Shown here: in pieces, positions 1 to 8,543 of the stretch | How positions within the stretch are numbered: position 1 is the stretch's first letter | How the letters are laid out: every line of letters starts with the position of its first letter | The notes under the pieces: model-generated | Database searches by the model: none | Seen by the model: only the letters and a program-made list of their open reading frames with translations | Told to the model about the DNA's origin: nothing | Origin: Bacillota bacterium | Lineage (GTDB): Bacteria > Bacillota > Clostridia > Clostridiales > Clostridiaceae | Direction: 5' to 3' | Assembly: GCA_021781655.1 (NCBI GenBank) | Contig: JAJXWJ010000023.1 | Location: 1-48,024, forward strand | Length of the DNA: 48,024 nucleotides | Program-made: the position numbers and the translations under genes

Positions 1-129
1 TTGTTATGTATTTCTAAAATAACTATCGTAATTATAACATAATAAGACATAAAGTTACAAGGGATTTAACATTTTTTTATAAATGTAAATTTTATATCAA
101 TAATATATGTTTTTACAGTAACTTTTTTG

Positions 130-972
130 TTAGATATTTAATGAAAATTTATAAACTTCATTTTTTGACAATTTTCTATCCTTAGCTACTAATTTTACTG
201 CTTCTTTTTTAGCCTTTCCTCGATTAATATACATCAAAATATGATCCTCAACAGAAATATCTTTCCATAATTCCATGCTTTCAATTTGAATTTCTTCATC
301 TGTTTTTCCTGAAAGTGCTATCACATATTCCCCTCTCGGTTCATTTTCAGAATAAAACTCTATAGCTTCTACAAGGGTGGTTCTTTTTATGTTTTCGTGT
401 AGCTTTGTTAATTCTTTACATATAGCCACTTTTCTATTGCCTATATTTTCAAATAGAAATTGTAAAGTCTTGTTCAACCTATGTGGAGCTTCATAAAATA
501 TAATTGTGCCTTTCAAATTTTTAATTTCATTTATAACTTCTTTTTTATCCTTGTTTTCCTTAGGAAGAAATCCTTTGAAAGTAAAGCCTGTAGTGTCTAA
601 GCCTGAATATACCAAAGCTGTAATCAGGGCAGTAGCTCCTGGTATTATTTCAAAGCATATATCTTTTTGTATACATTGTTTAACAATAACGCTCCCAGGA
701 TCAGAAATTCCAGGCATTCCAGCATCAGTTACTAGTGCAATATTATTTCCTTCCTCTATTAGCTTAATTATGTCTTCAGATTTTGCATTCTCATTAAATT
801 TATGATAACTAATTAGTTTTTTTTTGATTTCATATCTATTTAAAAGCTTTAAAGTTTGTCTTGTATCTTCTGCTGCTATTATATCGCAATTTTTTAAAGT
901 TTCTAAAGCTCTTAAAGTTATATCTTTTAAATTTCCTATAGGTGTTCCTACTAAAAACAATTTTCCCGTCAT
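130..972 (-). CDS. rsmI: 16S rRNA (cytidine-1402 2'-O)-methyltransferase RsmI
   Basis: 280 aa, full length for the RsmI/YraL (tetrapyrrole-methylase fold) family. It uses SAM to 2'-O-methylate C1402 in the decoding centre of 16S rRNA. Visible motifs are VGTPIGNLKDIT at the N-terminus, AAEDTR near residue 35, the glycine-rich DAGMPGISDPG loop and a FYEAPHR motif near 160. The start follows a strong AGGAGG site and its ATG overlaps the stop of the upstream methyltransferase gene (ATGA), so the two are translationally coupled. Bacillus yabC (rsmI) also sits downstream of holB and yaaT, as here. Identification is secure. Confidence 0.96.
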   Translation of the reverse strand: MTGKLFLVGTPIGNLKDITLRALETLKNCDIIAAEDTRQTLKLLNRYEIKKKLISYHKFNENAKSEDIIKLIEEGNNIALVTDAGMPGISDPGSVIVKQCIQKDICFEIIPGATALITALVYSGLDTTGFTFKGFLPKENKDKKEVINEIKNLKGTIIFYEAPHRLNKTLQFLFENIGNRKVAICKELTKLHENIKRTTLVEAIEFYSENEPRGEYVIALSGKTDEEIQIESMELWKDISVEDHILMYINRGKAKKEAVKLVAKDRKLSKNEVYKFSLNI

Positions 973-1718
973 TTTATAGTTACCTCCTTACCATATATTT
1001 TATTTATCTCTTCTGTATAACTACCATCCTTTTCATGAATATATAATGGATCTTCCCATTTTAAAAATGCTTTACCATCCCGCTGACCTTCTATAAGCAC
1101 AATATTAGGTGCCTTATTAATGCTAGGATGAACCATTCTTATTACTTTGGGCTCTATCTTATGTTTTCTCATAAGACAAAAGATATCAGCTAATCTTTCA
1201 GGTCTATGAACCATATACATCCTTCCGTTATCTTTTAAAAGCTTTCTAGTAGCAATAATAACATCTTCAAGCGTACAACAAATTTCATGCCTTGCTATAG
1301 CATCTTTATCATTATAGTTTATTAATCCAGAATTTCTAAGCTTATATGGAGGATTAACAGTTACTACATCAGCCTTATCTATCCTCTTTAATAAACTTTT
1401 ATCTGTTATACTTCCATTAACAAACCTTATCTTATCTTCTAAACTATTATACATAGCTGACCTTTTAGCCATATCTACCATGTCTTCTTGAATTTCTACA
1501 CCTACTATTTTTGATACTTCTTTTTTCCCTGTTATAATAAATGGAATAATTCCAGTTCCACTACATAAGTCTATTACGGAACCACCCTTTTTTACTTTCG
1601 CGTAATTTGCAAGCAAAACAGCATCTACACCAAACCTAAACCCGTTTTGTTTTTGTATTACCTTTATTCCTTTTAGCTGCAAATCTTCTAACGTTTCATC
1701 TTCTTTTATTAAATTCAT
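969..1718 (-). CDS. tRNA1(Val) (adenine-37 N6)-methyltransferase-like protein (TrmN6/YfiC, COG4123)
   Basis: 249 aa class I SAM-dependent methyltransferase. VIDLCSGTGIIPF (about residues 48-60) is the SAM-binding motif I and TVNPPYKL (about 120-127) is the NPPY catalytic motif of N6-adenine and related methylases. By family it resembles TrmN6, and in Bacillus the homologue YabB lies beside yazA and yabC. The gene overlaps rsmI by four bases. The start follows a GAAGGTGG site. Substrate specificity in Firmicutes is not settled, so the exact tRNA target is inferred from the family. Confidence 0.88.
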   Translation of the reverse strand: MNLIKEDETLEDLQLKGIKVIQKQNGFRFGVDAVLLANYAKVKKGGSVIDLCSGTGIIPFIITGKKEVSKIVGVEIQEDMVDMAKRSAMYNSLEDKIRFVNGSITDKSLLKRIDKADVVTVNPPYKLRNSGLINYNDKDAIARHEICCTLEDVIIATRKLLKDNGRMYMVHRPERLADIFCLMRKHKIEPKVIRMVHPSINKAPNIVLIEGQRDGKAFLKWEDPLYIHEKDGSYTEEINKIYGKEVTIK

Positions 1719-1740
1719 AAAATACGTCCACCTTCACAAA

Positions 1741-1799
1741 TTAAAGCATATTCATAAAATAGCTTATCACAACAAGCTGTTTTTTTGAATATGCTTTAA
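1741..1799. other. long stem-loop between motB and the methyltransferase gene
   Basis: Fourteen-base perfect arms (TTAAAGCATATTCA at 1741-1754 and its complement at 1786-1799) enclose a second small hairpin (AGCTT/AAGCT at 1761-1778). It lies between motB and the trmN-rsmI pair, where transcription from motAB should end. No U-run follows on the minus strand, so a standard intrinsic terminator is uncertain; it may be an RNA-stability or weak termination structure. Confidence 0.5.
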
Positions 1800-1808
1800 C
1801 TAAAAAAT

Positions 1809-2588
1809 TTAATTTGTAGATTCAATCCCATTATATTTTGTATCTAATACAATTATATCTACTCTTCTATTTTTTGCTTTCCCTGCGTCTGTACTGTTAT
1901 CTGCTATAGGTCTAGTGTCACCATAACCATCTGCAGACATTCTTGCAGGATTTATTCCACCCTGAGTTGCAAAAACTCTATATACATTTTCTGCTCTTGC
2001 ACAGGATAAAGCTAAATTATCTTGAAACTGAGGAGTATTTATAGGAACATTATCTGTATGTCCTTCAATTCTTATATAATTATTAATTGTATTCAGCATC
2101 TTACTTATATCTGATAGATGTCCTATCCATTCCGGTTTTATATTAGCTTGACCTGAATCAAAGGCTAATGCATCCTGAATTCTAATTAATAAACCAGTGT
2201 CATCAATTTGAGTGCTTACACTATTTTGCATATTATTGGCATCAATATAAGCATTTATTTGCTGCTGCAATTGCTTTAAGGTATTCTGTTCCTGTTGATT
2301 TCCTGCAGTAGCTGTTGAATTTGAAGAAGGTGTTGTTTGAGTTATATAATTTTTTTGAATTAACTGAGGCGTTTGCTTTATATCTGCTAGACTGGAACTT
2401 CCTATAATTGATTGTCCTCCTCCTAGTGCTGTTTTAAAAGATTGCGCAATTTGTATAAATTTAGCTTGACTTATTTGACTTGATGCATACATTATTATAA
2501 AAAATGCTAAAAGCAGTGTCATGAAATCGGCATAAGATAATAGCCATCTCTCGGTGGTATCTTTTTGAGCCTTAGGCTTTTTCTTCAT
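1809..2588 (-). CDS. motB: flagellar motor stator protein MotB
   Basis: 259 aa. A short basic N-terminus is followed by one membrane helix (about residues 18-37) whose SYADFMTLLLAFF segment carries the proton-binding aspartate (Asp21) of MotB. A Gln/Ser/Thr-rich linker (about 60-115) leads to a C-terminal OmpA-like peptidoglycan-binding domain with the IEGHTDNVPI motif. MotB anchors the stator to the cell wall and with MotA forms the ion channel driving the flagellum. The start codon overlaps the motA stop (ATGA), so the subunits are coupled. The aspartate and general form fit MotB rather than a sodium-type PomB, but ion choice cannot be read with certainty. Confidence 0.96.
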   Translation of the reverse strand: MKKKPKAQKDTTERWLLSYADFMTLLLAFFIIMYASSQISQAKFIQIAQSFKTALGGGQSIIGSSSLADIKQTPQLIQKNYITQTTPSSNSTATAGNQQEQNTLKQLQQQINAYIDANNMQNSVSTQIDDTGLLIRIQDALAFDSGQANIKPEWIGHLSDISKMLNTINNYIRIEGHTDNVPINTPQFQDNLALSCARAENVYRVFATQGGINPARMSADGYGDTRPIADNSTDAGKAKNRRVDIIVLDTKYNGIESTN

Positions 2589-3394
2589 GATTGCTCACTC
2601 CCAGCGTCATTTGGATTTTCTAATGAATTTTCATAAGCGGCTAATTGTTTTTTATCTAAAAAGCCCTTTAGTCTCTCTTCTAAAGTATTGGGATTTACAC
2701 CTTCCTGTATACCTAAAATAGCTTCTATAATTAAAGATTTTTCTGTAATTTCATTAGCATTTATTCTTTTTAATCTTGCAGCTATTGGTAGCCAAACAAG
2801 GTTTGCTGTACTTATACCATAAAGTGTTGCAATAAAAGCCTTAGATATCTTTTCACCTAATGTAGAAGTATCCGACATGTTCGCCAAAACGTTAACTAGT
2901 CCCAAAACCGTACCTATGATACCCATTGTAGGTGAATATCCACCAGCTCCTTCAAATATACTTATACCAACCTCGTGTCTTTCCACCAATAACTCAACAC
3001 TTAATTCTAAAGTTCCTTTAACTGATTGAGGTTCTACACCATCCACAACCATTTGAAGTCCTTTTTTTACAAACGGGTCTACATCGTCTCCAGAAATAAG
3101 TTCTTCTATACTTAAAAGTCCTTCTTTTCTTGTCTTAAAAGCAATATTTTTGAAATACGAAATAAGTGCACCCATATCTGTTTTTTCTTTTTTAAAGGCT
3201 ACACCTATTATTTTCCCAAATTTTTTAATATCATTTAAAGGAAAGGAAACAGCAACTGCTGCAAAAGTACCTCCAAATATAATCAATAAAGAAGAAGGCG
3301 AAAATAATCCACTCGGATTACCTCCTTCCCATATAAATCCTCCAATTAATGCCGCATATCCAAATATTAAAAATCCAAAAGTAGATATTTCCAA
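2585..3394 (-). CDS. motA: flagellar motor stator protein MotA
   Basis: 269 aa, usual MotA length, with four hydrophobic segments and the conserved PTMGIIGTVLGLVNVL region in the third helix. With MotB it forms the torque-generating stator in the membrane. The best start is TTG at 3394, preceded by AGGGAGG at good spacing. It overlaps motB and is preceded by a SigD-type promoter, so the pair looks like a late-class flagellar transcription unit inserted in a housekeeping region, away from the main flagellar operon. Confidence 0.96.
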   Translation of the reverse strand: MEISTFGFLIFGYAALIGGFIWEGGNPSGLFSPSSLLIIFGGTFAAVAVSFPLNDIKKFGKIIGVAFKKEKTDMGALISYFKNIAFKTRKEGLLSIEELISGDDVDPFVKKGLQMVVDGVEPQSVKGTLELSVELLVERHEVGISIFEGAGGYSPTMGIIGTVLGLVNVLANMSDTSTLGEKISKAFIATLYGISTANLVWLPIAARLKRINANEITEKSLIIEAILGIQEGVNPNTLEERLKGFLDKKQLAAYENSLENPNDAGSEQS

Positions 3395-3445
3395 TTTTAT
3401 TTCCTCCCTATGTTACAAAGATTCCGAAACTACTACACTTTTTTA

Positions 3446-3472
3446 TTATCGTATAACTTGCAAATACATTTA
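3446..3472 (-). promoter_or_regulatory. candidate sigma-D (FliA-type) promoter for motAB
   Basis: Read on the minus strand: TAAA, a spacer of exactly 15 bases, then TACGATAA. The SigD/FliA consensus is TAAA-N15-GCCGATAA, so the -35 matches fully, the spacer is exact and the -10 matches 6 of 8. It lies about 50 bases upstream of the motA start. Position before motility genes makes the match meaningful. Confidence 0.7.
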
Positions 3473-3501
3473 CAACTTTACAGCAATTCATTGTAAATAA
3501 T

Positions 3502-3981
3502 TTATTTGATCTTATACGTTAATATTACACTTTGTCCACTTTTTACATATTTTTGTTCACAATGAGTAATTGATTTAACCTTATCCATATTAGCTAAAAC
3601 TATTGGAACAATTAAATCTTTCTCTACCTTGTCTATCTTTTCCCTATCTATTTTTATTATAGGCTCTCCAGCTCTTACTTCTTCACCAATATTAGCTAGT
3701 CTTTCAAAACCCTCTCCTTGAAGCTCTATGGTGTTAAGCCCAATGTGAACCAATACCTCTATTCCTGTCTTTCCTTCTATTATAAATGCATGATTTGAAT
3801 CGAATATCTCCACTATTTTCCCATCCAAAGGAGCAGATATAATATCACTTGTAGCTCGTACAGCTGTCCCGTCACCAATTATCTTCTCAGCAAAAATTCT
3901 ATCCGGTATATCTTCGATATTTATAATAAATCCATCGACTGGAGCAAGTATTTCAAAGGTTTCCCTAAAAATATTAAGCAT
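3502..3981 (-). CDS. PTS glucose-type EIIA component (EIIA-Glc family)
   Basis: 159 aa single-domain EIIA of the Crr family. The segment around NHAFIIEG (His64) and EVLVHIGLNTIELQGEGF (His79) reproduces the two active-site histidines, 15 residues apart as in E. coli EIIA-Glc, of which the second is the phosphorylated one. It would carry phosphate from HPr to a membrane EIICB lacking its own EIIA; no PTS permease lies in the window. A TAGGAGGGA site precedes the ATG. It is transcribed alone between ferredoxin and motA, so its partner permease is encoded elsewhere. Confidence 0.92.
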   Translation of the reverse strand: MLNIFRETFEILAPVDGFIINIEDIPDRIFAEKIIGDGTAVRATSDIISAPLDGKIVEIFDSNHAFIIEGKTGIEVLVHIGLNTIELQGEGFERLANIGEEVRAGEPIIKIDREKIDKVEKDLIVPIVLANMDKVKSITHCEQKYVKSGQSVILTYKIK

Positions 3982-4092
3982 ATTCCCTCCTAAAATTTTA
4001 TTTTTTATTACATTATATCATAAAGGAAATAGTCTATTAATCTTATTTTTATAATTTGTCGGTTATGTATAAAATATGGCATAAAACAAAAA

Positions 4093-4122
4093 GCTCGTCC
4101 TATTTTTAGGACGACCTTTTTT
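4093..4122. terminator. intrinsic terminator after the ferredoxin gene
   Basis: Stem CGTCCTA/TAGGACG (extendable by several pairs) with a four-base loop, followed by T-runs on both strands. On the minus strand it lies directly after the ferredoxin stop. Confidence 0.85.
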
Positions 4123-4136
4123 ATTGTTATTAAATA

Positions 4137-4307
4137 TTACTCTTGAACTGGTGCTCCAACTGGGCAAACATTAGCACAGTTTCCGCAATCGATGCAAGTA
4201 GCTGCATCAATCTCAAATTGAGTATCTCCTTGACTTATTGCACTAACTGGGCATTCTGAAGCACATGCTCCGCAGCTTACACAAGCATCTGTAATTTTAT
4301 ATGCCAT
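4137..4307 (-). CDS. 2[4Fe-4S] clostridial-type ferredoxin
   Basis: 56 aa. Two CxxCxxCxxxCP motifs are visible: CVSCGACASECP (residues 9-20) and CIDCGNCANVCP (38-49). Each ligates one [4Fe-4S] cluster, the classic clostridial low-potential ferredoxin. It would shuttle electrons between pyruvate:ferredoxin oxidoreductase, hydrogenase and related enzymes in the cytoplasm. The start follows AAGGAGGTG. It is monocistronic with its own terminator, typical of this abundant protein. Confidence 0.95.
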   Translation of the reverse strand: MAYKITDACVSCGACASECPVSAISQGDTQFEIDAATCIDCGNCANVCPVGAPVQE

Positions 4308-4412
4308 ACAAAAACACCTCCTTATAAATTTGGTACATACTTACCTTGTTTATTGTATCACGATTACAATATTTTTTAAAGATGCTTTTTTAAGCATTTC
4401 ATAAAATATAAT

Positions 4413-4616
4413 TTACATAACTGAATATCCTATTTCTTCAATTGACTCAATTATTTTGTCGACTGATAGAAGTTTCCCATCAAATACAACCTCAACTTCA
4501 TCTTTTTCTTTATTTATTTGACACGCTACAACACCCTCATTATTCGCTATGGCATTTCTAACTTTACTCACATCCTTCAAAGTTCTCATGCTCAAAACCT
4601 TTAGCGTTGACTTCAT
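4413..4616 (-). CDS. small HMA-fold (heavy-metal-associated-like) protein lacking the CxxC motif
   Basis: 67 aa with the beta-alpha-beta-beta-alpha-beta pattern of HMA domains: an initial strand, a helix around VSKVRNAI, strands around EGVVACQINKEKDEVEVVFDG, and a final helix ending SIEEIGYSVM. The metal-binding GMxCxxC loop is replaced by SMRTLKDVSK, with no cysteine pair; the only cysteine lies in the second strand. It starts 10 bases after ricT behind AGGAGG, so it belongs to that operon. Function unknown; metal binding by the usual site is unlikely. Confidence 0.7.
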   Translation of the reverse strand: MKSTLKVLSMRTLKDVSKVRNAIANNEGVVACQINKEKDEVEVVFDGKLLSVDKIIESIEEIGYSVM

Positions 4617-4626
4617 TTCAATCCTC

Positions 4627-5532
4627 CTAATCTGGTTTAAATAAATCTTTGATTATTTTTTCATCCTCTTCTACAAATTCAAGTTTAATTTCAGATTCAT
4701 CGATAGTTCCTTCAAATTCACCTTTCAATAACTTTACTTCATCAATGGATACCTCTTTTATTGTTTCTTCTCCATCTAAGCCTTTTACCCTAATTTTTAT
4801 ATTTTCCTTAACTACACTATTTGATACAACTTCACCATTCCCATATTCTGATTGTACAATTGCTCCCACTTTAGGAAGCTTCTTTCTAATGCCCTCATAA
4901 GTCGACTGCTCATAATTTAAGCAACACATAAGTCTTCCGCATATACCAGATATCTTTGTTGGGTTTAAAGAAAGGTTTTGCTCTTTTGCCATTTTAATAG
5001 ATACTGGGGCAAAATCTCCAAGATGCGTGGAGCAACACATAGGTCTTCCACAAGGCCCAAGGCCTCCCAGCATTTTAGCTTCATCTCTTACACCAATTTG
5101 TCTAAGTTCAATTCTTGTTCTAAAAATTGCAGCTAAGTCTTTAACTAATTCTCTAAAATCAACCCTACCCTCAGCAGTAAAATAAAAAATTATTTTATTA
5201 TTATCGAAAGTATATTCAACATCAATCAATTTCATAACTAAATTATGCTTTTCAATTTTACTCATGCAAATTTCAAAGGCTTCTTTTTCTTTACTTTTAT
5301 TTTCTTTATATTTATTTTCATCTTCTTCTGAAGCTTTTCTTATTACTGATTTTAAAGGGGGAACTATTTTATCATCACTCACCTCTTTATAACCAATAAC
5401 ACAGTTTCCAAACTCTATTCCTCTTGCAGTCTCAACTATAACATTATCACCTTTTTTTATATCGTTTTCTCCAGGTGAGAAGTAATATATTTTACCAGCA
5501 CTTTTAAAACGCACCCCTACTACAGTTACCAT
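4627..5532 (-). CDS. ricT: PSP1-domain regulatory protein RicT (YaaT)
   Basis: 301 aa. The PSP1 C-terminal domain contains two cysteine clusters, LGPCGRPMCCSTHLGDFAPVS and ISGICGRLMCCLNYE (about residues 155-205), as in Bacillus YaaT/RicT. RicT forms a complex with RicA and RicF that binds Fe-S clusters, stimulates RNase Y-dependent mRNA processing and affects sporulation and competence. The position after holB matches Bacillus holB-yaaT. A GGAGGTG site precedes the ATG. The C-terminal 40 residues are acidic. Identification by motif and context is strong; partner proteins are not in view. Confidence 0.93.
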   Translation of the reverse strand: MVTVVGVRFKSAGKIYYFSPGENDIKKGDNVIVETARGIEFGNCVIGYKEVSDDKIVPPLKSVIRKASEEDENKYKENKSKEKEAFEICMSKIEKHNLVMKLIDVEYTFDNNKIIFYFTAEGRVDFRELVKDLAAIFRTRIELRQIGVRDEAKMLGGLGPCGRPMCCSTHLGDFAPVSIKMAKEQNLSLNPTKISGICGRLMCCLNYEQSTYEGIRKKLPKVGAIVQSEYGNGEVVSNSVVKENIKIRVKGLDGEETIKEVSIDEVKLLKGEFEGTIDESEIKLEFVEEDEKIIKDLFKPD

Positions 5533-5575
5533 TTTACACCTCCATATTTATTCGATACAATTATAAATTTCGTTA

Positions 5576-6514
5576 TTATATTCCATACATTTTAATAAGC
5601 ATAATGTGATAACTCATTGCTGAATTAACATTGCTTTCTAAATTTATTCTAGTTTCATTTATTATATTTACAAATTCCTTAAGCATATTAAAGGAAAATG
5701 TACCAGCTAAATGTTTAATATGCTCTAGTTTATCTAAATTTACTATTAACTCTTCATTTCCCGTTTCTTTGTAAATCATTATGTCTCTTATATATGATAG
5801 AAAACATAACATAGTTTCTTTCCACTGTTCCTTATATATAGTCAAAACAGCTTCGTAATTAAGGAAACTTTGAAGTTTGACTTCTTTAATATCAAGCATG
5901 ATTTTCATAACATCGCTTCTTAATGCAATAAAAATACTATCTTCCATAAATCTTTCTGCTCTTCCAGGTACTCCATTGCAAAAAGCCTTAACAGCTTTAA
6001 GCTTAATTTCTTCGATATCTTGATATCTATTTTTTATAAACTTTATAATTTCTTCATCTGAAAGTCTTCTTAATTTATGTACTTGACATCTTGATATAAT
6101 AGTATCTAAAATATTTTCTACATTTTCACAAAGTAGAAATATAAAAACACCTCTTGGTGGCTCTTCTATAGTTTTAAGAAATGCATTTTGAGCTTGAGTG
6201 GTCATTTTATCAGCATCATGCAAAATAATTACTTTTCTAGTACCTTCATAAGGCTTCTTATTTGTTTCTTCTATTATTTGCCTAACTTGATCCACAGAAA
6301 TTGATTTTTTATTATTCAATATTCTATACTGCTTTATATCCGCATAATCTTTAAAATCTTCCTTACCCAAAATGTTTATTGCAGAAAATCTCGCAATGTT
6401 ACTCTTACCAAGTCCATTTTCTCCTACTATAATATGTGCATGAGATATCTTATCTGCTTTTATTAAATCAATAATATTTTTTATAATCCTCTGGTGGCCA
6501 ATAAAATCTTTCAT
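5576..6514 (-). CDS. holB: DNA polymerase III subunit delta'
   Basis: 312 aa from the ATG at 6514, chosen because AGAGGTAGCA lies just before it and because the longer reading frame would run back into the kinase gene. It is a AAA+ clamp-loader subunit: GLGKSNIARF is a P-loop-like segment near residue 35, ILHDADKMTTQAQNAFLKTIEEPP is the Walker B/sensor region and TIISRCQVHKL carries the SRC motif. Delta' helps open the DnaN sliding clamp. It sits between a nucleotide kinase and ricT as in Firmicutes, where tmk usually precedes holB. Confidence 0.93.
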   Translation of the reverse strand: MKDFIGHQRIIKNIIDLIKADKISHAHIIVGENGLGKSNIARFSAINILGKEDFKDYADIKQYRILNNKKSISVDQVRQIIEETNKKPYEGTRKVIILHDADKMTTQAQNAFLKTIEEPPRGVFIFLLCENVENILDTIISRCQVHKLRRLSDEEIIKFIKNRYQDIEEIKLKAVKAFCNGVPGRAERFMEDSIFIALRSDVMKIMLDIKEVKLQSFLNYEAVLTIYKEQWKETMLCFLSYIRDIMIYKETGNEELIVNLDKLEHIKHLAGTFSFNMLKEFVNIINETRINLESNVNSAMSYHIMLIKMYGI

Positions 6515-6530
6515 TGCTACCTCTTTTTCT

Positions 6531-8543
6531 TTACACTTGATTGCATTTAATATATTCACGAATGTTTTTAATACATTCATCTAATTCATAGTTTAAATAA
6601 AAATTATCTATTTTACAAGCTTTTAATTTATCTTCATTAAAATCAATACTATCTGCTAAAAACCTCCTGCATAGTTCTTCATAGTTTGGATTCTCCTGCA
6701 TCATTTCTCTATCTAAAGCCCTTTTTAACCTTGTTCCATCATCTAAATTGATATAAACCGGCTTTATAGAATCTTCTCCAAAGTATTCCTGTAATTTCTT
6801 ATAAGCCTCTAAAGTTGTTATCATAATATAATTATACCTTTTCAAATCTATCTGTCCATCATCAATTGTGCAATAGTACCATTTTCCCTTTACAGTATTA
6901 TATTGCCTCAATTCAATAATTTTATTTTCCACTTGAAATTTCTTTAATTCCTCTTCTTTTACAAAATGATATTCAATACCATCTGTTTCGCTATCTCTTT
7001 TTGGTCTTGTAGTATACAAAACAATTCCTTTTAAGTTTAAATGGTCATCATCCTTTAAAGCTTTAAAAACAGTATCTTTTCCAGAACCACTTTTCCCAAT
7101 TATGCAAAAAATCTTACCCATTTTTTCCTCCGTAATAATCTTTATCATCCTTTTTTCATTTATCCCAATTACCTTATTATTTATGCTTAAATAATAATTT
7201 ATATTTTTTATAACCTTCTTATCTATTATTTCTCCTGGCACTACTATAGGTATGCCTGGAGGATATGGTACAATTGCTTCTCCACATATTTTACCTTCTG
7301 CTTCTATGTACATAATTTTTTCTTTTTGCCTATCAAGAGCCTCATATGGAAGCATTACCTTATATGGTATTTTAGTATCAATTATTTCTTTTGCTTTTTC
7401 TTTAAGTTTTTCAAGATCACAATTTTTAAGAATTTCATATAACCTTTCTATTTCTAATTCTTTATTAAAAGGAGAAAAAATAAGTACTACATTGCTTCCG
7501 TCACTCATTTCTGGTTGAATATTATTTTCTTTTAAATAATTATATAATTTAAAACCACTATATCCTTTTGAAACATGCAGCACATATCTAGTAATATCTA
7601 TGTTATATACATTTAAGTCTTCCAATTCTATAACATGAAAACCTTCAAGTTCATTGATTTTATTTTTATAATTTTTCAAGAACTTTATAAGCTTTCCATA
7701 ACTTTCTTTTCCTTTTTCCTCTAAAAAATATCTTCCATAATCCATTGAAGCCATAAGCATGAAAGAAGGGCTTGTACTTAAAAATGCACTAGTATAAAAA
7801 TCAACCTTTTCTTCATCTATATCCTTACCAATATGCAAATATGCTGTTTGAGTAAAGCTTGGCAAAGTTTTATGAGAACTCATGACTACCATATCAGCTC
7901 CCAAACTGACTGCATTTTCAGGCAAAGCTTCATGAACTCCAAAATGAGCTCCATGTGCACTATCGACAAATACTTTAATTCCCCTTTTATGTGCTTCATA
8001 AATTACTTTTGATAAGTTACAACAAACACCATAATAATTAGGATAAGTTATCAATATTCCCTTTGCATCTAAGTTTTCATCCATTATGTCAATAAGTTCA
8101 TTTTCATCTATAGAAAGAGGAGCATTAAAACCTTTATCTACTTTATTTTTTAAATATATCGGGTTTAACTTCCTCATAATTATTCCATTAAAAATAGACC
8201 TATGGCAATTCCTCTCAACTATAATTTTATCACCTTCATTAAACTGAGAATATATAACAGTAAGATTTCCGCTAGAACTCCCATTAACTAAAAAATAGGA
8301 TTTCTTACTTCCATAAAAATCACTTAAAAGTTTTTGTGCTTCTTTTATTATTCCTTCAGGATTATGAAGATTATCTAACCCATCTACCTCGGTAAGATCA
8401 CATTTTATAATACTTTCATAAAATTTTACTCCTATATCTGTATATAAAAATCCTTCACCTGCCTTATGCCCTGGCATGCAAAACATTGAATTTTTTTCAT
8501 CTACATATTTCAATAAGCCCTCTACAAGTGGTAGTTTTGACAA
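6531..8543 (-). CDS. Orn/Lys/Arg-type PLP decarboxylase fused in frame to a guanylate kinase-like domain
   Basis: 670 aa with two complete domains. Residues 1 to about 465 are a fold-type I PLP decarboxylase of the YaaO/SpeA type: FCMPGHKAGEGF at the N-terminus, VDSAHGAHFG, PLP lysine in SSHKTLPSF (Lys225) and VPYPPGIPIVVPGE near 425. Residues 475-670 form a guanylate kinase: P-loop GKSGSGKDT (483-491, Asp where Ser/Thr is usual) and the GMP-binding TTRPKRDSETDGIEYHFV. In relatives these are separate neighbours. Here no stop separates them, yet GGAGG and an ATG remain at the junction. It overlaps gin by 22 bases. Products may be agmatine, cadaverine or another polyamine precursor, and a nucleoside diphosphate. 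The fusion may be real, or the kinase may be made mainly from the internal start. Confidence 0.85.
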   Translation of the reverse strand: MSKLPLVEGLLKYVDEKNSMFCMPGHKAGEGFLYTDIGVKFYESIIKCDLTEVDGLDNLHNPEGIIKEAQKLLSDFYGSKKSYFLVNGSSSGNLTVIYSQFNEGDKIIVERNCHRSIFNGIIMRKLNPIYLKNKVDKGFNAPLSIDENELIDIMDENLDAKGILITYPNYYGVCCNLSKVIYEAHKRGIKVFVDSAHGAHFGVHEALPENAVSLGADMVVMSSHKTLPSFTQTAYLHIGKDIDEEKVDFYTSAFLSTSPSFMLMASMDYGRYFLEEKGKESYGKLIKFLKNYKNKINELEGFHVIELEDLNVYNIDITRYVLHVSKGYSGFKLYNYLKENNIQPEMSDGSNVVLIFSPFNKELEIERLYEILKNCDLEKLKEKAKEIIDTKIPYKVMLPYEALDRQKEKIMYIEAEGKICGEAIVPYPPGIPIVVPGEIIDKKVIKNINYYLSINNKVIGINEKRMIKIITEEKMGKIFCIIGKSGSGKDTVFKALKDDDHLNLKGIVLYTTRPKRDSETDGIEYHFVKEEELKKFQVENKIIELRQYNTVKGKWYYCTIDDGQIDLKRYNYIMITTLEAYKKLQEYFGEDSIKPVYINLDDGTRLKRALDREMMQENPNYEELCRRFLADSIDFNEDKLKACKIDNFYLNYELDECIKNIREYIKCNQV
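7119..7135 (-). promoter_or_regulatory. internal ribosome binding site and ATG at the decarboxylase/kinase junction
   Basis: On the minus strand ACGGAGGAAAAAATG lies in frame within the fused reading frame. GGAGG is six bases from the ATG at 7121, ideal for initiation, and MGKIFCIIGKSGSGKDT is a natural kinase N-terminus. A separate 196-aa kinase (6531-7121) could therefore be translated from the same mRNA. Confidence 0.7.
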
